From positions 1 to 52,310 of the forward strand of contig JADGPS010000011.1 in NCBI GenBank assembly GCA_017882285.1: a stretch of 52,310 bases of DNA, in the 5' to 3' direction. The notes below the pieces were generated by a model, which saw only the letters and a program-made list of their open reading frames with translations, was not told the DNA's origin and did not search any database. The position numbers and the translations under genes were made by a program. This DNA comes from Paludibacter sp. GTDB taxonomy: Bacteria > Bacteroidota > Bacteroidia > Bacteroidales > Paludibacteraceae. Below, piece after piece: positions 45,370 to 52,310 of this stretch (positions are counted from its first letter, which is position 1; the number at the start of each line of letters is the position of its first letter).

Positions 45370-48300
45370 TTGATTTCGGTATTCCTTGGGTGTCAAATGA
45401 TATTTCTTTGCAAATTCGCGATAGAAGTATGCTTTGTTGTTAAAACCACAATTATACATGATTTCCTGCACAGTTTTGTTTGTAGTTTTAAGCAGCTTTT
45501 CGGCTTGTTTTAATCTAATGGAACGTATATATTCAGTTGGAGTGAGCCCGATAACTTCTTTCATTTTCCTATATAATTGCATTTTACTGTGTGTTGTTTG
45601 GCTGGCAATAAAATCTAAACTAAGTGCATCGTTGTCAATTTGTTCCTGAATAATTTTTGTAATCAGCAACATAAGTTCCTTATCTTCTTTGTGAATTAAT
45701 TTTCCTTCAAACTGTTCTAAAGCTGCGTAAGCAGATTCACTATAATCCAATATCGCTTTGTTACGATGCAGCATATTTTCAACTAAAGCTTCCAAATGAC
45801 GTGGATGAAATGGCTTGCTTAAATAGGCGTCGGCTCCAACTTCCAACCCCTCAATTTGATTCTCTACAGTCCCTTTCGAAGATAGGAGAATAATTGGAAT
45901 ATGCTTGGTAAGTTCTTGCTGTTTCATTATTTTTACAAATTCCACCCCGTTCATTATGGGCATAATTATGTCACAAATAATTATGACTGGCATCCTAATA
46001 CGCATAAGTTCAATGGCTTCCTGACCATTCGCAGCTTCGGCAATTTCATATTTTCCAGACAGAAAGTCGTTCAATAATTCCCTGATTTCTTTTTCATCGT
46101 CTATTATCAATACAAGCCCTCCTTTCTGGTTATCAGGAATTGAAATTCGGTCTTTTACCAGCTGTTTTTCTTCATTAATCTCAATTGAAGGATTTATTTT
46201 AAGATTCTTCGGTTGTGCTAGCGGCAAAATCAATTCATCAAGCTTCTGTTCAGGAAGTCTTACTTTAAAAGATGTAAAAGTATCACCATCACTTTCAACC
46301 TCAATGGTTCCTTGCAGAACTTCCACTATATTTTTACACAGTGCCAGACCAATTCCGTTGCGTGTTTCCAATCCTTTCGATACTTGCCTTTCGAACCGAT
46401 CGAGTACTTCAAACCGGTCAAAGATATTTTGCTGATACTCAGGTTTTATTCCCACACCCGTATTGGTTACTGAAATAAAAAGCCGATCGTTGCTTATTTC
46501 AATCCGTACATCTATGTTTTCTTCTTCGGGAGTATACTTTACAGCATTGGATATAAGGTTAAACACAATTTTTTCAATACTTCCTCTGTCGGTTTGCCAG
46601 ATAATTTCATTCGACGAAGACGTAATATTGAAGTGTATCTTTTTCTGTTCCAGCATATCCATGAAATTGTCAACGACAAATTTCACCAGTTCAGTTACAT
46701 CCACCCGTTCAATTTCGAGTTTCAAATGACCTGTTTCAGCTTTTCTAAAGTCGATCAACTGTTGAATAAGCGTTTGCATCCGTTCGGAATTGGATTTGAT
46801 AATATTGATATATTTACGGGTGTACGCATCGGTGGCATGTGTACGCAGTAGCTGTTCGCATGGACCATAAATGAGTGTCAGTGAGTTGGAAAATTCGTGG
46901 GCAATGTTGGTAAAGAACCGTAACTTAGCCTGATGAATTTCTTCTATCTTTTGTTTTTCAAGTTCTTTGAATTGTATCTGGTTGTGGGCCTGTATCTGAT
47001 TTTTGACAGAACGTCGGATGACAAAAAACAACAGAACAGCCAAAACGAAATAGCAAATATAAGCAAGGGTACTGGCCCACCACGGAGGTAACATGGTAAT
47101 GGGAAGTGTGTAATACTGCTCGCTCCAGATTTTATCGGCATTGCTGCAACGCACTTTCAACAAATAATCGCCGGTTGGTAAATTACTAAATACAATGGTG
47201 TTCGAAGTTCCCAGTTGTATCCAGTCTTTTTGATAACCTTCCAGTAAATAGGAAATTTCGCATTTTGCTCCGGAAAGATAATCCAGCGGAATAAACCGAA
47301 AGCTGAACGATTTATTTTTGTACGACAATTGCAAGGCCTCCCGGGTCTGTTTCATTTTAAGGTGATCCGAAATATTACTTTCAACATTATCCACATAAAA
47401 TGCATCTAACAACAGGGATGGCATATAACTGCTGTGCGAAATTTCCAGCGGATTGAATACATTGAAACCACTTATTCCGCCAAAGTAAAACTGATGGGAA
47501 TACGGGCTTTCGTAAACAGCACCATCCGAAAATTCGTTGTTTTGCAAACCATCCTTTTTGAAATAAGAAATAATCCGGTAGTTCTTCTTGTCGTGAACAA
47601 GTTTGGCAATGCCCCGGTTGGTACTAAGCCACAAATTGTGTTCTTTATCTTCGAGTATCCCGTGAATGGTGTTATTAGGCATTCCTTCCCTTTCGGTGAA
47701 GTGTGCAAACAGAGGTTTCCCGTTTTCGAACCGGAGGAGCTTGTTCAATCCCATACTCGTCCCGGCCCACAAAAAGCCTTTTGTATCTTTATAAAGGCAA
47801 AGGATATCGTCGCTACTTATAAAGTCGGGGTTATTGGACGAGAACCGGTAAGCCCTGAAATGACTGGTTTGTGTGTTGAACCGGTTCAACCCTCCACCGC
47901 GTGTAGCTATCAATAAATGCGTATCATCATCCCGTATAATTGAATAGACTATGTTGTTGCTGAGCGATGAAGACCGGTCGTTTGTAAAAATATATTGTTT
48001 GTATGATTTAATGGAATAAGGTGTGGTGCTGCGGTCAATTTCCAGTTTGCATATGCCGTATCCGCTTGTCCCAACCCAGAGAATATTACCATTCGAAGGT
48101 AAAATGGAGTAGATGGATGACAGGTTCACTTTGCGTTGCAGACTATCGTTCACGTACAGGGTATGTATTTTTTTATTTCTCGTATCGAAATAATTTATTC
48201 CGCGTCCATCAGTCCCAATCCAGTACTCACTGTTTTGCCCTTCTACAATGGTAAATACCGAATTACTCAGTAATCCGTTGGCGGTAGTCAAATGCTGAAC

Positions 48301-49428
48301 AAATTTTGATTCCAGCCTGTCTCCTTTGTAAGCAAAAGTAAAAATGCCGTTACCTTTGGTTCCTACCCAAAGTGTACGGTTCCGGTCTTCGAAAAATGTA
48401 CGAACGGCGCTTTTGCCAAATAGCGGGATATTATCGGTCGAATAAGTATTGAATTTTTCACGCGAAGGAGATAATTGCCAAATGCCCTGCATATCGGTGC
48501 CCACCCAAATAATTTGTTGCGTTCCGGCATAAAGTGATAAGACCGAAATATTGGACAAAACAGACTCCACCTGCTTCGATTTCAGATTGAACCGGAACAG
48601 TCCGTTTGCCGTTCCCCATAACTGGTAATCGTCGACAAAAGCAATGGCTCTGATCGTTCCGGTTTTCGGTGAAGCCGAGGAATAATCGGTAAGTATACCT
48701 TCCGATATCCGATAGGAGTACATCTTCTCGTCTCCTGTTTGCATCCATATCTCGTTATTTTTTTGATAAAAAACCGCTTCGATATCTTTCAAATGTTCAA
48801 ATTGTACTACAGCTTCTACTTGCGGCGAAGCGTAAGTTCCTTTTCGGAAAACGATTTTATGCAATACTTTCTCATCGGAATAAATCCAGAGATTGTCGTC
48901 CAAATCGAAGAATATTTTTCTTATTCGTAAGTTTTTAACGGCTTTGATTTGTACAAATTGATGGACTTGTTTATCGAAATAAAACAATCCCTGATCATAA
49001 ACCGCTGCAAATATCAAATTGGAACTATTTTTAGCAATAAAAAAGGAATGTTCGTTTGAGATAATTTGATTGCCGGCATCGACAAAAAAACGTTCGAATG
49101 TGTTTTGCTTTTTATCCAGACGATTTATACCGCGGTCGGTGGCTATCCAATGAATATCTTTTTTTTCTTCTACAATGTCGCGTATAATATTATTACTGAT
49201 ACTTTGCGCATTGGCGGGGTCGGGCTTATAAACTTTGAATTCACGCCCGTTATAGAGGTTGAGGCCATCCCAGGTCCCGATCCAAATCAGACCATTGGAA
49301 TCCTGGTTAATGGTATTGATGGAACTGTTCGAAAGTCCATCATTATTTGTCAGATTGACAATATCGTAGTTCTTTGCATTTAAAGAGAACGCAAGGAATA
49401 AGCAAAAAAAGTAGAGTGAATTCTTCAT
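45367..49428 (-). CDS. Hybrid two-component system sensor/response regulator (HTCS)
   Basis: This 1353-residue membrane protein joins a sensor kinase and its response regulator, as in Bacteroidota glycan-sensing systems. A signal peptide (1-18) is followed by two seven-bladed Reg_prop propellers (about 25-670; repeated IWIGTWDGLNLY-like and LWVGTKGNGIF-like units), a Y_Y_Y domain (about 690-765), one transmembrane helix (about 783-803), a HisKA domain with the phospho-accepting His in FFTNIAHEFSNSLTLI near 846, a HATPase domain (NLISNAVKYTPEEENI, RNGIGLALCKNIVEVL), a receiver domain with phospho-Asp in IICDIIMPIMNG near 1151 and a C-terminal AraC-type helix-turn-helix (about 1255-1353). The periplasmic half probably binds an oligosaccharide. 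It is divergent from the GH130-MFS-lipoprotein unit, which it likely controls. The H box has SNS where RTP is normal. Confidence 0.95.
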   Translation of the reverse strand: MKNSLYFFCLFLAFSLNAKNYDIVNLTNNDGLSNSSINTINQDSNGLIWIGTWDGLNLYNGREFKVYKPDPANAQSISNNIIRDIVEEKKDIHWIATDRGINRLDKKQNTFERFFVDAGNQIISNEHSFFIAKNSSNLIFAAVYDQGLFYFDKQVHQFVQIKAVKNLRIRKIFFDLDDNLWIYSDEKVLHKIVFRKGTYASPQVEAVVQFEHLKDIEAVFYQKNNEIWMQTGDEKMYSYRISEGILTDYSSASPKTGTIRAIAFVDDYQLWGTANGLFRFNLKSKQVESVLSNISVLSLYAGTQQIIWVGTDMQGIWQLSPSREKFNTYSTDNIPLFGKSAVRTFFEDRNRTLWVGTKGNGIFTFAYKGDRLESKFVQHLTTANGLLSNSVFTIVEGQNSEYWIGTDGRGINYFDTRNKKIHTLYVNDSLQRKVNLSSIYSILPSNGNILWVGTSGYGICKLEIDRSTTPYSIKSYKQYIFTNDRSSSLSNNIVYSIIRDDDTHLLIATRGGGLNRFNTQTSHFRAYRFSSNNPDFISSDDILCLYKDTKGFLWAGTSMGLNKLLRFENGKPLFAHFTEREGMPNNTIHGILEDKEHNLWLSTNRGIAKLVHDKKNYRIISYFKKDGLQNNEFSDGAVYESPYSHQFYFGGISGFNVFNPLEISHSSYMPSLLLDAFYVDNVESNISDHLKMKQTREALQLSYKNKSFSFRFIPLDYLSGAKCEISYLLEGYQKDWIQLGTSNTIVFSNLPTGDYLLKVRCSNADKIWSEQYYTLPITMLPPWWASTLAYICYFVLAVLLFFVIRRSVKNQIQAHNQIQFKELEKQKIEEIHQAKLRFFTNIAHEFSNSLTLIYGPCEQLLRTHATDAYTRKYINIIKSNSERMQTLIQQLIDFRKAETGHLKLEIERVDVTELVKFVVDNFMDMLEQKKIHFNITSSSNEIIWQTDRGSIEKIVFNLISNAVKYTPEEENIDVRIEISNDRLFISVTNTGVGIKPEYQQNIFDRFEVLDRFERQVSKGLETRNGIGLALCKNIVEVLQGTIEVESDGDTFTSFKVRLPEQKLDELILPLAQPKNLKINPSIEINEEKQLVKDRISIPDNQKGGLVLIIDDEKEIRELLNDFLSGKYEIAEAANGQEAIELMRIRMPVIIICDIIMPIMNGVEFVKIMKQQELTKHIPIILLSSKGTVENQIEGLEVGADAYLSKPFHPRHLEALVENMLHRNKAILDYSESAYAALEQFEGKLIHKEDKELMLLITKIIQEQIDNDALSLDFIASQTTHSKMQLYRKMKEVIGLTPTEYIRSIRLKQAEKLLKTTNKTVQEIMYNCGFNNKAYFYREFAKKYHLTPKEYRNQ

Positions 49429-49456
49429 GAAGGTTCTGTTTTGCCAAATGCTAACG

Positions 49457-49464
49457 CAAATATA
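49457..49464 (-). promoter_or_regulatory. Bacteroidota -7 promoter motif for the sensor gene
   Basis: On the minus strand this reads TATATTTG, matching TAnnTTTG, 28 bases before the start codon. A TTG lies about 22 bases further upstream. Confidence 0.4.
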
Positions 49465-49593
49465 CTATAATATAAGTTCACTTAGTCAATTTGAAGGTAT
49501 CTATTTCTTTCAAAAAGGTATCTAATAGCCAAAACCTGACATACATGTACTCAATTGTTTGAATAAGATACTCAAATGACGATGCTGATACTG

Positions 49594-49601
49594 TATATTT
49601 G
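49594..49601 (+). promoter_or_regulatory. Bacteroidota -7 promoter motif for the GH130 operon
   Basis: TATATTTG matches TAnnTTTG, 30 bases before the ATG at 49632. No -33 TTTG is at the usual spacing, which fits a promoter that needs an activator such as the AraC-type output of the adjacent sensor. Confidence 0.45.
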
Positions 49602-49631
49602 ACCTCGATAAATCTTAAAACAAAATACATT

Positions 49632-50678
49632 ATGGATATTGCAAAACGAAGTAACAGCAATCCTTTGCTTCGACCCGGTGATTTGACTGCCAGAATAAAA
49701 GGAATGGAAATTACCTGTCTGCTCAACCCCGGCGTTTTTCGTATGAATGGCAAAACCTGGCTCTTGCTGCGCGTTGCCGAGCGTCCCACACAAATTGAAA
49801 ACAAAATCAGTTTTCCTATTTATAATAATGACAAAATCGAAGTGCTCAGCTTTGATAAAAACGATCCGCAACTTGATGCCACCGATCCACGTATCATCCT
49901 TTACAAAGGCAAAAACTATTTAACCACACTTTCTTATCTTCGACTGGTTTGCAGCGATGATGATATTCATTTTTACGAAGATCCTGCTTACCCGCCAATT
50001 TTTGGTAAAGGTAATCTGGAGGCTTTCGGTATCGAGGATTGTCGCGTTGCTACTATGGAAGATGGTTTTTACCTCAGTTTTACCGAAGTTTCATCGGTGG
50101 CCGTTGGAGTTGGTCTTATCATTACTAAAGATTTTCAACATTACGACCGTAAAGGAATGATTTTTCCTCCTCATAATAAAGACAGTGCATTGTTCGAAGA
50201 AAAAATCAACGGTATGTACTACGCTTTTCACAGACCAAGCAGCCCCGAATTAGGTGGCAATTATATATGGCTCGCACAATCACCCGATCGCTTGCATTGG
50301 GGAAACCACAAATGTGTAGCCATTACACGCGAAGGAAGCTGGGATTCGGCCCGCGTTGGAGCAGGTGGTGCGCCGATTAAAACATCCGAAGGTTGGTTGG
50401 AAATTTACCATGGAGCCAATAAAGATCATCGCTATTGTTTAGGTGCTTTATTGCTTGATTTGAATGATCCATCCAAAGTGTTGGCCCGAAGTATAGAACC
50501 AATAATGGAACCGATCGCCGAATACGAACAAACAGGGTTCTTTGGCAATGTTGTTTTCACTAACGGACATTATGTAAAAGGCGATACGATAAAAATATTT
50601 TACGGAGCAAGCGACGAAGTTATTTGTAGTGCTGAGTTTTCCATTACCGAAATTTTGAAATCATTAAAAAAGAACTAA
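49632..50678 (+). CDS. GH130-family beta-mannoside phosphorylase or mannosidase
   Basis: GH130 enzymes phosphorolyse or hydrolyse beta-linked mannosides. The 348-residue protein lacks a signal peptide, so it probably acts in the cytosol. Five-bladed propeller features include LEAFGIEDCRVATMEDGFYLSF with the catalytic Asp region, HNKDSALFEEKINGMYYAFHRPS, YIWLAQSPDRLHWGNH, GAGGAPIKTSEGWLEIYHGA and GFFGNVVFTNGHY plus IKIFYGASDEVI at the end. The usual EDPR is EDCR here. Whether it uses phosphate cannot be settled by eye. The frame opens at a TTG (49599), but the ATG at 49632 follows the -7 motif and was chosen. Its stop overlaps the next start by one base (TAATG). Confidence 0.88.
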   Translation: MDIAKRSNSNPLLRPGDLTARIKGMEITCLLNPGVFRMNGKTWLLLRVAERPTQIENKISFPIYNNDKIEVLSFDKNDPQLDATDPRIILYKGKNYLTTLSYLRLVCSDDDIHFYEDPAYPPIFGKGNLEAFGIEDCRVATMEDGFYLSFTEVSSVAVGVGLIITKDFQHYDRKGMIFPPHNKDSALFEEKINGMYYAFHRPSSPELGGNYIWLAQSPDRLHWGNHKCVAITREGSWDSARVGAGGAPIKTSEGWLEIYHGANKDHRYCLGALLLDLNDPSKVLARSIEPIMEPIAEYEQTGFFGNVVFTNGHYVKGDTIKIFYGASDEVICSAEFSITEILKSLKKN

Positions 50679-51994
50679 TGGCAAATAAATTAACCGGAGA
50701 ATTTACCTTCTTTAGAACTCAACCGAAAAACATACGTACACTATTGATTACCAATATGCTGTATGCACTGATATTGCCCATCATCGAAATTTTTGTTGGA
50801 GCATATATCATGCGTAACACCGGAAATTCATCCTACGTGGCTATTTATCAACTTTGTATGTATATAGGAGTGGTGAGTACTTCGATACTGAACGGTGCTT
50901 TGCTGAAGATTTTCAAAGTAAATATGCTTTATAGTTTTGGGATCATTCTAACCGCTATCTCCTTAATGGTGATGATGTTTGTACAATCGTTGGGAATCGT
51001 GCAATTGGGAATCGCCGGTTTTGCCTTGGGTGCATCAACCGGTTTTTTCTGGACTAACCGTTATTTGCTGGCACTCAATTCGACAAATGATGCAAACCGG
51101 AATTATTTCTTCGGATTGGAATCCTTTTTCTTCTCTCTTTGGAGCATTGTCATTCCATTAATTGTAGGAGTATTTTTGGCAAGTCTCGATGGAAAAGTGT
51201 GGTTTGGTCATGCCATTAGTGTAAATATGGGTTATCAGATCATTACAGTGGTTGTATTTTTTATCGCTATCGGTGCCTGTCTGGTTTTAGCAAAAGGAGA
51301 TTTTACCAATCCGGTTCAAAAGAAATTCATTTATTTCCGCTATCATAGTTTGTGGCAAAAATTCCTTGCTTTAGCCAGTCTGAAAGGAATGGTGCAGGGA
51401 TTTTTAGTTACGGCTCCTGCCATTTTAGTGATGCGCCTTGTTGGAAATGAAGGCTCGCTGGGTTTGATTCAGGGAATAGGCGGAGGTATTACAGCTATCA
51501 TTGTTTATGTGTTGGGACGGGTAGCAAAACCCGAACACAGAATGAAAATATTCGGATTTGGATTATTGGTGTTTTTTATCGGAACATTGTTTAATGGAAT
51601 TATGTTTTCGGCTTTAGGAGTCATCATTTTTGTACTTTGTAAAGTATTGTTCCAACCGCTTCACGATTTGGCGTATTTTCCTACTTTGATGAAAACGATA
51701 GACGCAGTTTCGGGCATTGAAAAACGAAATGAATATGCATATATTTTAAGTCATGAAGTCGGATTATTCTTTGGACGTGCTTTAGGTATGATTTTGTTTA
51801 TTTCACTGGCTTATTTTGTTTCTGAAAACTTTGCATTGAAATATGCCTTAATCATTGTGGCGGCTTTACAATTGATTTCGTTGCCATTGGCAAAACATAT
51901 TATTAAGGAAGTTGATACGAAATACACAAAGAAATCAGTGAATCCAAAAATTGAAACCGTTGTTAAGCCTATCGTGGTTGAGTTAAAAGATTGA
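50678..51994 (+). CDS. MFS transporter, probable oligosaccharide importer of the GH130 locus
   Basis: This 438-residue inner-membrane protein has about 11-12 hydrophobic segments and the general MFS layout, with VQLGIAGFALGASTGFFWTNRYLLAL and a large central loop after the sixth helix (AKGDFTNPVQKKFIYFRYHSL). The second half contains LVGNEGSLGLIQGIGGGITAIIVYVLGR. It does not look like the GPH symporter earlier in the window. The start codon overlaps the GH130 stop by one base, so the two are cotranslated. Import of the GH130 substrate is the simplest role. The C-terminal tail is polar and variable. Confidence 0.82.
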   Translation: MANKLTGEFTFFRTQPKNIRTLLITNMLYALILPIIEIFVGAYIMRNTGNSSYVAIYQLCMYIGVVSTSILNGALLKIFKVNMLYSFGIILTAISLMVMMFVQSLGIVQLGIAGFALGASTGFFWTNRYLLALNSTNDANRNYFFGLESFFFSLWSIVIPLIVGVFLASLDGKVWFGHAISVNMGYQIITVVVFFIAIGACLVLAKGDFTNPVQKKFIYFRYHSLWQKFLALASLKGMVQGFLVTAPAILVMRLVGNEGSLGLIQGIGGGITAIIVYVLGRVAKPEHRMKIFGFGLLVFFIGTLFNGIMFSALGVIIFVLCKVLFQPLHDLAYFPTLMKTIDAVSGIEKRNEYAYILSHEVGLFFGRALGMILFISLAYFVSENFALKYALIIVAALQLISLPLAKHIIKEVDTKYTKKSVNPKIETVVKPIVVELKD

Positions 51995-52068
51995 GAATGC
52001 TTTTCTTCCCAATCTATAATTCATAATTAATCTGTTGAAGTCATTAAAGTAAAAAGTACTGTAAATCA

Positions 52069-52310
52069 ATGAAAACCTTTAAATCAAGTCTATTCCTCAT
52101 TTTCTTTGCGGCGATAATAGCGTCTTGCGGGGCAAATGATAACTACGGAAAGCCGGTTGCACAAACTCCCATTCCGCGGATAGAATTGATGCCAAATGCT
52201 CCCCAACCCTATAAGATTATTGATTGGAAGCAAAAGGCCAAAGATTACGATGCGTATGTTTTCGATTTTAATCCGGATGTTCCGGCAGGAAGGATGATTT
52301 GGCTGGATAA
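52069..52310 (+). CDS. Lipoprotein of the GH130 locus, 3'-truncated by window end
   Basis: The open frame starts at the ATG at 52069, 74 bases after the MFS stop, and runs off the window. The visible 80 residues begin with a lipoprotein signal peptide (MKTFKSSLFLIFFAAIIASC, lipobox IASC), then a linker GANDNYGKPVAQTPIPRIEL and the start of a folded domain (YKIIDWKQKAKDYDAYVFDF, VPAGRMIWLD). The family is not recognised. Its position suggests a surface or periplasmic glycan-acting protein under the same sensor. Confidence 0.7.
   Translation, partial: MKTFKSSLFLIFFAAIIASCGANDNYGKPVAQTPIPRIELMPNAPQPYKIIDWKQKAKDYDAYVFDFNPDVPAGRMIWLD

Noticed and set aside
47434-47916. A 160-codon open frame on the + strand
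   Set aside because: It is antisense to the propeller region of the sensor gene and shows no domain of its own.
1-52310. CRISPR arrays, rRNA, tRNA, prophage and transposase genes
   Set aside because: No evenly spaced direct repeats, cloverleaf-like segments or recognisable mobile element proteins were found in the gaps or reading frames.

Overview
The window is an AT-rich, densely coded chromosomal segment from a member of the Bacteroidota, most likely order Bacteroidales. The evidence is a hybrid two-component sensor with a periplasmic propeller and an AraC output domain, a secreted lyase ending in a type IX secretion-like C-terminal domain, several outer-membrane proteins of Bacteroidota type, at least a dozen copies of the Bacteroidota -7 promoter motif TAnnTTTG close to gene starts, and start codons that lack Shine-Dalgarno sequences. 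No rRNA, tRNA, CRISPR array, phage or insertion sequence was seen. A genus cannot be fixed by eye; a Paludibacter-like fermenter is one guess.

Layout. 1-4.6 kb: the 3' part of thiL, a CPA2-type cation/proton antiporter with a long cytosolic tail, and a TerC-family membrane protein. 4.8-16.8 kb: a carbohydrate block holding a secreted GH20 hexosaminidase, divergent from a GPH-family sugar symporter followed by a large 1135-residue protein that resembles GH94-like phosphorylases, then a secreted PL9-like pectate lyase and a galK-galM pair. 16.9-25.4 kb: housekeeping genes, namely prfB (with its programmed frameshift), a PAP2-like membrane protein, rpoN, dnaG, a radical SAM protein, a MurG-like glycosyltransferase and a ferredoxin-nitroreductase. 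25.5-36.6 kb: an Asn/Arg-rich exported protein, cvpA-rnhB, a BamA/TamA-like lipoprotein, a SpoU-type RNA methyltransferase, a TonB-receptor-like outer-membrane protein, and the cluster SemiSWEET-aroQ-pyk. 36.7-45 kb: a small membrane protein, a CorA-like transporter, zwf-pgl plus a tiny membrane ORF, a DUF1080 protein, a HAD phosphatase, a secreted esterase and pckA. 45.4-52.3 kb: a hybrid two-component sensor divergent from GH130, an MFS transporter and a lipoprotein cut by the window end.

Together the genes describe an organism that breaks down extracellular glycans (GH20, PL9, GH130 and perhaps the 1135-residue enzyme), imports oligosaccharides through dedicated symporters, and feeds them through the galactose pathway, oxidative pentose phosphate entry (zwf, pgl), pyruvate kinase and PEP carboxykinase. 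The two most interesting units are the GPH symporter/1135-residue enzyme pair and the sensor-controlled GH130 locus. The window also carries several short palindromic or repeated elements in spacers, some overlapping stop codons or sitting directly before start codons.
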